Assembly: GCF_035117555.1 (NCBI RefSeq) | Contig: NZ_JAYKPK010000002.1 | Span: 1-64,000 of the forward strand | Reading direction: 5' to 3' | From: Yoonia sp035117555 | GTDB taxonomy: Bacteria; Pseudomonadota; Alphaproteobacteria; Rhodobacterales; Rhodobacteraceae | Length of the DNA: 64,000 bases | Shown here: positions 55,344 through 64,000 of the stretch, piece after piece | How the letters are laid out: each line of letters begins with the position of its first letter | Position numbering within the stretch: position 1 is the first letter of the stretch | Program-made: the position numbers and the translations under genes | The notes under the pieces: generated by a model | Database searches by the model: none | What the model was told of the DNA's origin: nothing | The model's input: the letters and a program-made list of their open reading frames with translations, nothing else

Positions 55344-57758
55344 TCAAAAGTCCAGATTTTCCACATTCAACGCATTGGTCTGGATAAACTCGCGCCGCGG
55401 TTCCACGACATCACCCATCAGCTTGGTGAACAGATCGTCAGCTTCTGCCACATCCTCCACCTTCACCTGCAACAAAGTCCGCGCGTCCGGGTCCAGCGTG
55501 GTTTCCCACAACTGATCGGGGTTCATCTCGCCCAGACCTTTGTAGCGTTGCAGTGACAGGCCCTTTTCGCCCTCTTCCAGAATGGCGCGCAGCAGGTCCA
55601 GCGGGCCGTGGATCAACTGGCTACGGTCCTTGCGCACCAAGGTGGCCGGCAGGTTATAGACGTCCTGCAGGCTTTGCGTGAACGTGCCCGTGCGCCGCGC
55701 CTCGCCCGAGCGCAGCATGGTGCCGTCGAGCGTGCGCACCTCTTCCACACCGCGCAGGATGCGGGCCAGACGCATACCTTTGTCCTGCGTGATCCGGCCT
55801 TGCCAGCCGCGTTCCCATTCCAGCGCGATCAGGTCGAGCCGGGCTGCCACGCGGTCTGCGGTGCCTTGCAGGTCGCTTTCCACGACGCCCGGCACGAAGG
55901 CCCCGGCAATCGCGGCCTGTTCCAGAATGTGACGCGGGTAGTGGGTGGGGAAGGCTTCCAGCACGCGTTTCAGCTGGCGGGCTTCTTCGACGATGCGGCG
56001 CAGGTCGGCACCGGCGATTTCTTCGCCATTGCCCTGGCGCAGCATCGTTGAATCGATGCCCTGTTCGATCAGATATTCATCCATCGCCGCCTGATCCTTG
56101 AGGTAAACCTCGGACCGGCCCCGCGATACTTTGTAAAGCGGCGGCTGCGCGATATACAAATGCCCGCCTTCGATCAGTTCGGGCATCTGGCGGAAGAAGA
56201 AGGTCAGCAACAGGGTGCGGATATGCGCGCCGTCGACGTCCGCATCGGTCATGATGATGACCTTGTGATAGCGCAGCTTGTCGATGTTGAATTCACCCCG
56301 GCCAATGCCAGTGCCGAGTGCCATGACGAGCGTGCCAATCTCCTGGCTTCCCAGCATCCGGTCAAACCGGGCGCGTTCGACGTTCAGGATCTTGCCCTTC
56401 AACGGCAGGATCGCCTGCGTACCACGGTCGCGGCCAGTCTGTGCAGAGCCCCCGGCGCTGTCACCCTCGACGAGGAAGACTTCGGTTTTGGACGGGTCTT
56501 TTTCCGAACAATCCTTCAGCTTGGAAGCGTTGAAATTTACATCCATCGCCGATTTTCGGCGGATTTCGCGGGCTTTGCGCGCAGCTTCACGGGCGGCGGC
56601 GGCCTCGACGATTTTGGAAATGATCGACTTGGCGATGGCGGGGTTTTCCTCGAACCATTCGTTCAGCTTTTCGCCCATCAGGTTTTCGACGGCGGGCCGC
56701 ACCTCCGAACTGACCAGTTTATCCTTGGTCTGGCTCGAAAATTTCGGATCGGGGACCTTTACCGACAAAACGCAGGTCAGGCCTTCACGCGCGTCATCGC
56801 CGGTGATCGCGATCTTTTCCTTTTTGGTGATGCCAGTTTCCGTCGCATATTTTGTGATCGCACGGGTCAGCGCACCACGGAAACCGGCCATATGCGTGCC
56901 GCCATCGCGCTGCGGGATGTTATTGGTGAAGGGCAGCACCATTTCATTATAGCTGTCGTTCCACCACATCGCGACCTCGACCCCGATTTCGTCGCGTTCG
57001 CCGACGACATAGATCGGGGTTTCCATCAGCGGGGTTTTGGAGCGGTCCAGATATTTGACGAATTCGCGCACGCCGCCTTCGTAGAAGAGTTCCGTGCGGA
57101 GCGGTTCTGCCGGACGCAAATCTTCCAGAATGATCCGCACGCCCGAATTGAGGAACGCCAGTTCGCGCAGACGTTTTTCCAGAATGTGGAAATCGAATTC
57201 GCGGTTGCTGAAGGTGGTCAGCGCGGCGAGGAAGGTGATCTCTGTCCCTTTGCGGCCATCGGCATCGCCGACAACGCGCAGGGATTCGACGGTAAAGCCA
57301 CCTTCAAAGCGGGCATAATGTTCCTTGCCCTCGCGCCAAATGCGCAGGTCCAGAAAATCCGACAGGGCGTTGACGACCGACACACCCACGCCGTGCAAAC
57401 CGCCCGAGACCTTGTAGGAATTGCTGTCGAATTTGCCGCCCGCATGCAGCTGGGTCATGATGACCTCGGCGGCAGACACGCCTTCGCCTTCGTGGATGCC
57501 AACGGGAATCCCGCGCCCGTTATCGCCGACGGTGACAGAGCTGTCAGCGTTGATCCGCACATAAACATGGTCGGCGTGACCGGCCAAAGCCTCATCAATG
57601 CCGTTGTCGACGACCTCGTAAACCATGTGGTGCAGGCCGGACCCGTCGTCGGTGTCGCCGATATACATGCCGGGACGCTTGCGAACAGCCTCTAACCCCT
57701 TAAGAACCTTGATGGAATCGGCGCCATACTCTTCTTGTTTTTTGTCGTCATCGGCCAT
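55344..57758 (-). CDS. gyrB: DNA gyrase subunit B
   Basis: An 804-residue GHKL ATPase of type II topoisomerase. Marks: VRKRPGMYIGDTDDGSGLHHMVYEVVDN (ATP site), GGLHGVGVSVVNALS, TOPRIM motif VFLVEGDSAGGSAQTGRDR and DADVDGAHIRTLLLTFFFRQMP, C-terminal QRYKGLGEMNPDQLWETT. It supercoils DNA with GyrA. The ATG at 57758 starts the conserved MADDDKKQEEYGADSIKVLK. It is separated from recF by a LysE-type exporter gene. Confidence 0.98.
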   Translation of the reverse strand: MADDDKKQEEYGADSIKVLKGLEAVRKRPGMYIGDTDDGSGLHHMVYEVVDNGIDEALAGHADHVYVRINADSSVTVGDNGRGIPVGIHEGEGVSAAEVIMTQLHAGGKFDSNSYKVSGGLHGVGVSVVNALSDFLDLRIWREGKEHYARFEGGFTVESLRVVGDADGRKGTEITFLAALTTFSNREFDFHILEKRLRELAFLNSGVRIILEDLRPAEPLRTELFYEGGVREFVKYLDRSKTPLMETPIYVVGERDEIGVEVAMWWNDSYNEMVLPFTNNIPQRDGGTHMAGFRGALTRAITKYATETGITKKEKIAITGDDAREGLTCVLSVKVPDPKFSSQTKDKLVSSEVRPAVENLMGEKLNEWFEENPAIAKSIISKIVEAAAAREAARKAREIRRKSAMDVNFNASKLKDCSEKDPSKTEVFLVEGDSAGGSAQTGRDRGTQAILPLKGKILNVERARFDRMLGSQEIGTLVMALGTGIGRGEFNIDKLRYHKVIIMTDADVDGAHIRTLLLTFFFRQMPELIEGGHLYIAQPPLYKVSRGRSEVYLKDQAAMDEYLIEQGIDSTMLRQGNGEEIAGADLRRIVEEARQLKRVLEAFPTHYPRHILEQAAIAGAFVPGVVESDLQGTADRVAARLDLIALEWERGWQGRITQDKGMRLARILRGVEEVRTLDGTMLRSGEARRTGTFTQSLQDVYNLPATLVRKDRSQLIHGPLDLLRAILEEGEKGLSLQRYKGLGEMNPDQLWETTLDPDARTLLQVKVEDVAEADDLFTKLMGDVVEPRREFIQTNALNVENLDF

Positions 57759-57851
57759 TGGGTCAGTCCTGTTCCTTGATCCGCAAAATATATGCTTTCC
57801 GGGCCGGGATGTCACGCAGATGACACTATATTTTGTAGGTTTTCAGGCAGC

Positions 57852-58472
57852 TTAGCTGAGCGCGATCACCCATCCGACCGCGACCAGCAGACAGCCCGCG
57901 ACGATATTGATCCGGCGCAGGGTTTCGGGCGATTTCAGCACACCGCGCATCCGCCCGATAAAGCCCGCCAGCACCAGATTGCCGATCAGCGGCACCATGA
58001 AGCTAAGCGTGCAGATCACGATGATATCCGGTACCGTGACCTGCGTCAGGTCAAAGAAACCGGGCAGCACGCCCATGTAGAACAGCACGGCCTTGGGGTT
58101 GCCGAGGATCACCGCGACACCCGCCACGAAGCCCGCCCAATGGCCCGGTTTGGTCAACCGGCTGTCGGCGCGCAGACTATGTCCGGCGCTGCGGATCAGC
58201 CCGATGCCCATGACGATGAACACCGCCACAGCGATCCATTTCATCACCAGCATGATGCCCGCAAAGGCCGAGACCAGCCAAGTCACCCCCAGGATCGCGA
58301 CCAGTGGCCAAAAGATATCGCCCAAGGCAACGCCCACGGCGAGCGGCCAGGCCGCGGTGAACCCGCCCGACAATGAGCGTGCCAGCAAGGCGACCCAGAC
58401 CGGGCCGGGGGTGATGAACAGGATGAAAAGCGCGCCCACGTACAACAACAGGGCCGAGGCGGTGACGGTCAT
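57852..58472 (-). CDS. LysE/RhtB-family amino-acid exporter
   Basis: A 206-residue membrane protein with about six helices and the family motif FITPGPVWVALLARSLSGGFTAAWPLAVGVALGD. It exports amino acids or related metabolites; substrate unknown. Its start overlaps the recF stop by four bases, so an exporter has been placed inside the recF-gyrB interval and is translated with recF. Confidence 0.88.
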   Translation of the reverse strand: MTVTASALLLYVGALFILFITPGPVWVALLARSLSGGFTAAWPLAVGVALGDIFWPLVAILGVTWLVSAFAGIMLVMKWIAVAVFIVMGIGLIRSAGHSLRADSRLTKPGHWAGFVAGVAVILGNPKAVLFYMGVLPGFFDLTQVTVPDIIVICTLSFMVPLIGNLVLAGFIGRMRGVLKSPETLRRINIVAGCLLVAVGWVIALS

Positions 58473-59569
58473 ATCAGGTCTTTGCGTTGCACGCTGGACA
58501 GGCCCTGCGCTTCGGTGACTTCGGCATATTGCGCGCGACTGCCCAGTTCGGTGAATAATTCCGGCCCGGTGCCGGTCATGAAAGCCTGCGCGCCAAGCGC
58601 GCAGATTTCGTCATAAAGCGCCGCACGGCGGGTGGCGTCAAGATGGGCCGCGACCTCGTCCAGCAGTAAAATCGGCGGTGCGCCGAAATCCTGTGCAAGG
58701 GCGCGCGCATTGGCGAGGATCAGGCTGATCAGCAGCGCCTTTTGTTCGCCGGTGGAACAATCGCTGGCGTTGATGCCTTTGTCGGCGAAGACGGCGTCAA
58801 GATCGGCCCGGTGCGGGCCGAGCAAGGTGCGCCCGGCGGCCATGTCGCGGTGGCGATGATCGGCCAGCGCGGCTTGCAGATCATCCGGCAAGGGGTCGGC
58901 ATAGGTCAGCGTCAATGTGGCAGTGGGAAAGGCGGTCACCGCTGCGGCCTGTGCTGCGGTCAGTTCATCAATCGCGCGGTTGCGGTTGGCGGTGATCTGG
59001 GTCGCCGCCTCGGCCATCTGCGCCTCGATTGCGGCATACCAATGCGGATCGCGCACCATGTCTTTGAGCAGCCGGTTGCGTTCACGCATCGCCTTTTCAT
59101 AGGTCAGGGTGGCATCGGCATGGGTTGGCTCGAAACTAAGCGTGGCGCGGTCCAGAAAGCGCCGCCGCCCTTCGGCCCCTTCGATCCAGAGCCGGTCCAT
59201 GGAGGGGACCAGCCACAACACCCGCGCGATGCGGCCAAGGGCGGTTTGCGGCGCGGCCTTGCCATCAATGCGCAATTGACGCGGGCTGCCAGCCTCGGCC
59301 CAGGTTTCAAGCTCGTGAGTCTGATGCAGGGATTGCAGGATCGCGGTGATCTTCCAGCCAAGCGCCTCTGGCCTGCGCGCCAGATCCTCTGCCCCGGCGC
59401 GGCGCAATCCGCGACCGGGGGAGAGCAGTGAAATCGCCTCGATGATATTGGTTTTGCCCGCACCATTCGGCCCGTAGATCGCCATCGGGCGGGGGTCGAG
59501 GTCGAGCACGGCGCGTTTATGCGACCGGAAATGCGACAGCGCAAGCTGCGACAGGGCAAGTCCGGTCAT
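58469..59569 (-). CDS. recF: RecF, DNA repair and replication protein
   Basis: A 366-residue SMC-like ATPase: Walker A IYGPNGAGKTNIIEAISLLSPGRGLR, ABC signature DCSTGEQKALLISLILANA, Walker B PPILLLDEVAAHLD. It loads RecA on single-stranded gaps with RecO and RecR. Follows dnaN by 28 bases in the usual order. Confidence 0.96.
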   Translation of the reverse strand: MTGLALSQLALSHFRSHKRAVLDLDPRPMAIYGPNGAGKTNIIEAISLLSPGRGLRRAGAEDLARRPEALGWKITAILQSLHQTHELETWAEAGSPRQLRIDGKAAPQTALGRIARVLWLVPSMDRLWIEGAEGRRRFLDRATLSFEPTHADATLTYEKAMRERNRLLKDMVRDPHWYAAIEAQMAEAATQITANRNRAIDELTAAQAAAVTAFPTATLTLTYADPLPDDLQAALADHRHRDMAAGRTLLGPHRADLDAVFADKGINASDCSTGEQKALLISLILANARALAQDFGAPPILLLDEVAAHLDATRRAALYDEICALGAQAFMTGTGPELFTELGSRAQYAEVTEAQGLSSVQRKDLI

Positions 59570-59597
59570 GGCGGCATGTCAGCTGCCGTATCGCCCG

Positions 59598-60716
59598 TCA
59601 CACGCGCATCGGCATGACGACATAGATCGCCGACATATCATTGCCTTCGCGCATCAGGGTCGGATCGCCGGAGGAATTGAACATGAACACAGCATTTTCG
59701 CGGTCCACCTGACTGGCAATTTCCAGCAGATATTTCGCGTTGAACCCGATTTCCAGCCGTTCATCGGAATAGGCGACGGCGAGTTCTTCCTCAGCCGCAC
59801 CGCTGTCAGGCGAATTGACCGACAGGATCAGACGGTCCTCGTCCAGCGACAGTTTCACCGCGCGGGACCGTTCCGATGACACTGTCGCCACACGGTCCAC
59901 CGCGCGGGCGAATTCGCTGGCGTCGACTTCCAACCGGCGGGTGTTGCCCTGTGGGATAACGCGTGTGTAGTCCGGGAAGGTCCCGTCAATGACCTTGGAT
60001 GTCAGGGTGATGTCGGGCGTGGCAAAGCGGATTTTGGTTTCCGACACAGACACGGCGATTTTCATCTCATCATCATCTAGCAATTTGCGCAATTCACCGA
60101 CCGTTTTGCGCGGCACGATGACACCGGCCATGCTTTCCGCACCCATTGGCAATTCCGCATCAATCCGCGCCAGACGGTGACCATCGGTTGCGACACAGCG
60201 CAGGACCTTGCCGGATTCGCCATCGGCGACATGCATGTAGACGCCGTTGAGGTAATAGCGCGTTTCCTCGGTCGAGATCGCGAATTTCGATTTGTCGAAC
60301 AACCGACGCAGCACGGGCGCTTTGATCGAGAAATTCGCGGCATATTCGGAGGTCGCCATCACCGGAAAATCTTCTTTCGGCAGTGTGGCGAGCGAGAAGT
60401 TGGAGCGCCCCGCCTCAATCGTCAGACGGCCTGTGGCGCTTTCTTCGGTCAGCGACACCAGCGACCCATCAGGCAATTTGCGCACGATTTCGTTCAACGT
60501 CACGGCGGATACGGTCGTGGCCCCTGCGCGTTCGACCTTGGCCGGGGCCTTGTCGACGATTTCGATGTCCAGATCCGTGGCGCGGAAATGTACCTCATCC
60601 CCTTGTGCCTCGATCAGCACATTGGCGAGGATCGGGATCGTGTTGCGCCGTTCGACCACCGATTGGGCCTGTGCGACGGCTTTGAGCAATGCCGCGCGTT
60701 CGATGCTGAATTTCAT
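59598..60716 (-). CDS. dnaN: DNA polymerase III sliding clamp (beta subunit)
   Basis: A 372-residue ring protein with three clamp domains: MKFSIERAALLKAVAQAQSVVERRNTIPIL at the N-terminus, and the C-terminal SPDSGAAEEELAVAYSDERLEIGFNAKYLLEIA with ending YVVMPMRV, the canonical clamp tail. It tethers polymerase to DNA. A GGCGGAGATTGGGAT leader precedes the ATG at 60716. Confidence 0.98.
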   Translation of the reverse strand: MKFSIERAALLKAVAQAQSVVERRNTIPILANVLIEAQGDEVHFRATDLDIEIVDKAPAKVERAGATTVSAVTLNEIVRKLPDGSLVSLTEESATGRLTIEAGRSNFSLATLPKEDFPVMATSEYAANFSIKAPVLRRLFDKSKFAISTEETRYYLNGVYMHVADGESGKVLRCVATDGHRLARIDAELPMGAESMAGVIVPRKTVGELRKLLDDDEMKIAVSVSETKIRFATPDITLTSKVIDGTFPDYTRVIPQGNTRRLEVDASEFARAVDRVATVSSERSRAVKLSLDEDRLILSVNSPDSGAAEEELAVAYSDERLEIGFNAKYLLEIASQVDRENAVFMFNSSGDPTLMREGNDMSAIYVVMPMRV

Positions 60717-60829
60717 ATCCCAATCTCCGCCTATCTTGGTGCCGGACAAGGCCGGGACGCAAAACCTACTGCATTCCGCGCCCGCCTCAAGTGTTTTGTT
60801 TCTTATGCAGATGCAAGCGTCAAGCGCGC

Positions 60830-62173
60830 TTACGCCTCCAGCGCGCGGCGTAGCAGTTCCAGATCATCGGCGATCTGGCTGTCGATCACTTTCAGCTCTT
60901 CAATCTTGCGCACGCCGTGCATCACGGTCGTATGGTCGCGCCCGCCAAAGCGGCGACCGATTTCGGGCAGGGACCGGCTGGTCATCTGCTTGGCCAGATA
61001 CATCGCCATCTGCCGGGGCCTTGCGTAATTGCGCACGCGTTTCGGGCCGATCATGTCGGACAGGCGGATGTTGTAATGTTCCGACACTTTGCGCTGGATT
61101 TCTTCCACCGTGACCTTGCGGTCAGAGGCTTTGAGGATATCGGACAGGCAATCCTGCGTCAGTTCCAGATTGATCTCGCGCCCGACGAGTGAGGCGAAGG
61201 CGAAAAGCCGTGTCAGCGCGCCTTCCAGCACGCGGACATTGGTGGAAATCCGATGCGCGAGGAATTCCAGCACGCCGGGGGCAATCTGCAGGCCCGGATA
61301 TTGCGCGGAAAAGGCATCGACCTTGGATTGCAGAATGCCAAGGCGGAGCTCGTAGTCAGTCGGGTGCAGATCGACGACCAGCCCGCATTGCAGGCGCGAT
61401 CTGATCCGGTCTTCCAGATCCTTGATTTCACCGGGCGCGCGGTCGGCAGAGATGATGATCTGCTTATGGCCATCGACCAAGGCATTGAACGTATGGAAAA
61501 ATTCTTCCTGGGTGCTGTCTTTGCCCGCGATGAATTGCACGTCATCGACCATCAGCACATCGACAGAGCGAAACAATTGCTTGAAATCCATCATCTTGCG
61601 TTCACGCAAGGCGGTGACAAAGCGATACATGAATTGTTCGGCGGACAGATAGAGCACGTTCAGTTCGGGCGACCGGCGCTGCAATTCATGCGCAATCGCA
61701 TGCATCAGGTGGGTCTTGCCCAGACCGACGCCGCCGTAAAGAAACAACGGGTTGAACGTCACCGGGCCACCATCGGCGACACGGCGCGCGGCGGCATGGG
61801 CGAGTTCATTGGGCTTACCGACGACGAAAGCGTCAAAGGTGAACCGCGCATCCAAAGGCGCGCCGGTAATCTCATCCAGACCGGCAGGTTTCGTAGCAGG
61901 TTTCAGGGCCGGTTTGGGCGCGGCCTGCATCTGGCTTGGCACTTTGAATTGCAGGCGCTGCACGTCTTCGCCCTGCTGGTTCAGATGATAGATGATCTGA
62001 TCACCGAAATTCTGGGAGACGTAATTGCCGATGAAATTCGTCGGCACATGAAACACCGCCACGCCGCCGATCAGCTGGGAAAATTCCAGCGGCTCGATCC
62101 AGTTGGAAAAGTTATTTGCCCCTAGCGCCCCTTTGAGTGTGTGCAGCACGTTCGCCCAGATATCGTTCGTCAT
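60830..62173 (-). CDS. dnaA: Chromosomal replication initiator DnaA
   Basis: A 447-residue initiator. Domain I starts at NDIWANVLHTLKGALGANNFSNWIEPL; a short linker follows; AAA+ domain III has Walker A GGVGLGKTHLMHAIAHEL and Walker B VDVLMVDDVQF; domain IV has the DnaA-box signature GRDHTTVMHGVRKIEEL. AGAGAAGA lies before the ATG at 62173. No cluster of DnaA boxes was seen in the adjacent intergenic region. Confidence 0.98.
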   Translation of the reverse strand: MTNDIWANVLHTLKGALGANNFSNWIEPLEFSQLIGGVAVFHVPTNFIGNYVSQNFGDQIIYHLNQQGEDVQRLQFKVPSQMQAAPKPALKPATKPAGLDEITGAPLDARFTFDAFVVGKPNELAHAAARRVADGGPVTFNPLFLYGGVGLGKTHLMHAIAHELQRRSPELNVLYLSAEQFMYRFVTALRERKMMDFKQLFRSVDVLMVDDVQFIAGKDSTQEEFFHTFNALVDGHKQIIISADRAPGEIKDLEDRIRSRLQCGLVVDLHPTDYELRLGILQSKVDAFSAQYPGLQIAPGVLEFLAHRISTNVRVLEGALTRLFAFASLVGREINLELTQDCLSDILKASDRKVTVEEIQRKVSEHYNIRLSDMIGPKRVRNYARPRQMAMYLAKQMTSRSLPEIGRRFGGRDHTTVMHGVRKIEELKVIDSQIADDLELLRRALEA

Positions 62174-62702
62174 TCTTCTCTTTACCTTCAGCCCCCGCAC
62201 GACCCCACAGCAGAGCCGCACCTTCATCGCGCGATTACACCGCACATTTGACACAGCTCGTCCAAGGTCAGAGTGTCCCCTCTCTAACCGGAAGATCGAT
62301 CAAAATGTACTAACTAACTTCGGCACACGGATCACCGTGGACCGCAACAGCAGTCGTTTGGATGCATGACAGCAAGCGGAACCAGAGAGCAGTCTCTGGT
62401 GCCATTGCAGACACAAAAAGACGGGTATCTCAGCCTAGGCTGGTAAATCCCCAATCACATTTGCATGAAGTCCGACCCGTTCATTGATCTGTCAAAAAAC
62501 GCACCAACAGGTGGTTCACTTTATCACAGATCGGGCCGATCCCCCCATGTCCCCCCGGAACGATGTGAATCGCTTGGTCAAGGTAGCAAGGGGTCTGGGC
62601 CTCCTTCAACACAACATCGCGCTTGACTCCGGCTTTGTCGGAAAAGAATCCCCGCTGCATATATTTTGCCCATAAAATCCGGCAGCGCAGCAACACTGGC
62701 AC
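62174..62702. other. Intergenic region between dnaA and rpsT
   Basis: No gene can be supported. It should hold the dnaA promoter and leader. A hairpin CAGAGA/TCTCTG (near 62382-62400) is visible. Only one degenerate DnaA-like sequence, TTATCACA (near 62521), was found, so this is not an obvious replication origin. Confidence 0.4.
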
Positions 62703-62738
62703 AAAAAAACGCGCCCAAAAATGGACGCGCCTTTTTTC
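62703..62738 (-). terminator. Terminator of rpsT
   Basis: On the minus strand CGCGTCC and GGGCGCG pair around ATTTTT and are followed by TTTTTTT; an A-run precedes the stem. It lies about 30 bases past the rpsT stop. Confidence 0.85.
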
Positions 62739-62766
62739 GAATCTGGTCGTTCCGGACCGGACGGGT

Positions 62767-63030
62767 TTAGCCGATGGCTTTGACCCGTGCGGACAAGCGC
62801 GACATTTTCCGTGCGGCTGTGTTTTTGTGAACCACGCCTTTAGTGACGCCGCGCATCAGTTCGGGCTGGGCCGCGCGCAAAGCAGCAGCAGCGACGGTCT
62901 GATCGCCAGCGGCGATCGCTTCTTCGACTTTGCGCAGATAGGTGCGGATGCGCGAACGGCGCATTTTGTTAACCTGAAAACGCGCGTCGTTCTGACGGGC
63001 CCGTTTTTTGGACTGTGGTGAGTTTGCCAT
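62767..63030 (-). CDS. rpsT: Ribosomal protein S20 (bS20)
   Basis: An 87-residue basic helical protein, MANSPQSKKRARQNDARFQV, ending ARKMSRLSARVKAIG. It binds the 5' domain of 16S rRNA. GAAGGGAAAGACCC precedes the ATG at 63030. Position next to dnaA is typical for Rhodobacterales. Confidence 0.97.
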   Translation of the reverse strand: MANSPQSKKRARQNDARFQVNKMRRSRIRTYLRKVEEAIAAGDQTVAAAALRAAQPELMRGVTKGVVHKNTAARKMSRLSARVKAIG

Positions 63031-63178
63031 GGGTCTTTCCCTTCGTCGGGTCAAATTGATACTGTTAAGCGCAAAAAGCCCCGACCGGGTTCAGTACCGG
63101 TGATTCTGGCCAAAGCGGGCCTCTCGCGCATGTGCCGTTCGCCTTAGATGGTTTTGTGGCGAAAGGAAAGCCGCAATC

Positions 63179-63955
63179 TTAGCGGTCGCGGAACTGCGCC
63201 TCGCGTTTTTCCAGAAAGGCCGCCATGCCTTCGGTCTGATCTTCGGTGGCGAACAAAGACTGGAACAGGCGGCGTTCGTAACGCAGGCCTTCGGCCAATG
63301 TCGTCTCATAGGCGCAATCCACCGCATCCTTGGCGGCGATGGTCGCGATCTGGGATTTTTCGGTGATCTTGATCGCGGCTGCGCGGGCCTCGGTCATCAG
63401 ATTCTTGGCAGGCACGACCCGGCTGACCAGCCCGCTCCGCTCGGCCTCTTCGGCATCCATGAAACGCCCGGTCAGATGCATATCCATCGATTTGGATTTC
63501 CCGACAAAGCGGGTCAGACGCTGGGTGCCGCCCAGCCCGGCGATGACACCAAGGTTGATTTCGGGCTGGCCGAATTTTGCATTATCCGCTGCAATGATGA
63601 AATCGCACATCATCGCCAATTCGCATCCCCCGCCCAAAGCATAGCCTGCGACAGCTGCGATGATCGGCTTGCGGGTCCGGTTGAAACGGTCGGTTTCATT
63701 TTCAAAGAACCGGGTCGTATACATCTCGACAAAGCTTTTGTCGGCCATTTCGGCGATATCCGCCCCAGCGGCAAAGGCCTTTTCCGAGCCGGTGATGATG
63801 ATGCAGCGGGTCTTTTCGCTGGCGTCCACCTCTTCCAGCGCAGAGCATAATTCGCGCAGCAGCTTGCCGTTCAGCGCATTCATCGCATCTGGCCGGTTCA
63901 GCGTGATCGTCGCCACATAGTCGCGGACGTCCAGAATGATGCTTTCATATGCCAT
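63179..63955 (-). CDS. Enoyl-CoA hydratase
   Basis: A 258-residue crotonase-fold enzyme. Oxyanion-hole segments KAFAAGADIAEMADKSF and AVAGYALGGGCELAMMCDFI; catalytic Glu pair in GCELAM and GQPEINLGVIAGLGGTQRL. It hydrates 2-enoyl-CoA in beta-oxidation. AAAGGGACAG precedes the ATG at 63955. Bases 63956-64000 hold no gene. Confidence 0.95.
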   Translation of the reverse strand: MAYESIILDVRDYVATITLNRPDAMNALNGKLLRELCSALEEVDASEKTRCIIITGSEKAFAAGADIAEMADKSFVEMYTTRFFENETDRFNRTRKPIIAAVAGYALGGGCELAMMCDFIIAADNAKFGQPEINLGVIAGLGGTQRLTRFVGKSKSMDMHLTGRFMDAEEAERSGLVSRVVPAKNLMTEARAAAIKITEKSQIATIAAKDAVDCAYETTLAEGLRYERRLFQSLFATEDQTEGMAAFLEKREAQFRDR

Positions 63956-64000
63956 AAAGCTGTCCCTTTGCTGATGGTCAGACCCTGTGCTTAACAAAGG

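Noticed and set aside
62174..62702. Replication origin between dnaA and rpsT
   Set aside because: No cluster of TTATNCACA boxes and no clear AT-rich unwinding element; one degenerate 8-mer is not enough.

Overview
The window is a chromosomal segment of an alphaproteobacterium of the order Rhodobacterales (Roseobacter-group type; a Loktanella/Yoonia-like genus is a guess). Evidence: the dnaA-dnaN-recF-gyrB region next to rpsT and an enoyl-CoA hydratase, an rrn operon ending 5S - tRNA-fMet, a tandem glycine riboswitch in front of dadA, GC-rich codon use, and short dispersed repeats. Most genes are ordinary housekeeping or metabolic genes. Accessory DNA is limited to an IS3-type transposase fragment at the left edge, an AT-richer SUKH-like gene near 36.6-37.1 kb and an AT-richer ParA-type gene pair at 43.1-44.4 kb.

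Layout. 1-2.4 kb: transposase fragment and a hybrid histidine kinase. 2.5-8.2 kb: a complete rRNA operon on the minus strand, read 16S - tRNA-Ala - tRNA-Ile - 23S - 5S - tRNA-fMet; the two spacer tRNAs are in the less usual order. 8.9-18.4 kb: msrQ/msrP (periplasmic methionine sulfoxide repair), a fasciclin protein, clpB with a heat-shock-like promoter, pyrF, NfeD/SPFH membrane-scaffold pair, and riboswitch-controlled dadA. 18.4-24 kb: dinB, an N-formylglutamate amidohydrolase, tRNA-Val, rpmJ, a secreted PPC-repeat protein and a periplasmic degenerate-caspase/peptidoglycan-binding protein. 24-33 kb: one minus-strand locus with a branched-chain-type ABC importer (livG, livH, livM, binding protein, livF) flanked by two different acyl-CoA ligases, probably importing and activating an organic acid; a 192-bp tandem repeat made of a decayed livG end plus REP-like palindromes lies between livG and livH. 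33-36.2 kb: formate dehydrogenase alpha and yggT. 37-42 kb: thioesterase, MFS permease, MepA-like endopeptidase, phytase-like esterase, yhhQ. 42-42.2 kb: a candidate structured RNA carrying an 18-codon ORF with a Shine-Dalgarno that matches the whole 16S tail. 42.2-52.6 kb: arfB, the ParA pair, NAD salvage genes pncA/pncB around a glycosyltransferase, an Hsp70-like protein, trhO, an AbrB-type permease and oligopeptidase B. 52.7-55.3 kb: phnDCE behind a PHO box. 55.3-64 kb: gyrB, a LysE exporter, recF, dnaN, dnaA, rpsT, enoyl-CoA hydratase, all on the minus strand.

The strongest candidates for something undescribed are the structured RNA/small ORF at 41971-42145, the livG-derived in-frame tandem repeat at 29706-30182, and the ParA-type pair at 43100-44412. 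All functional calls come from reading the sequence; no database search was run.
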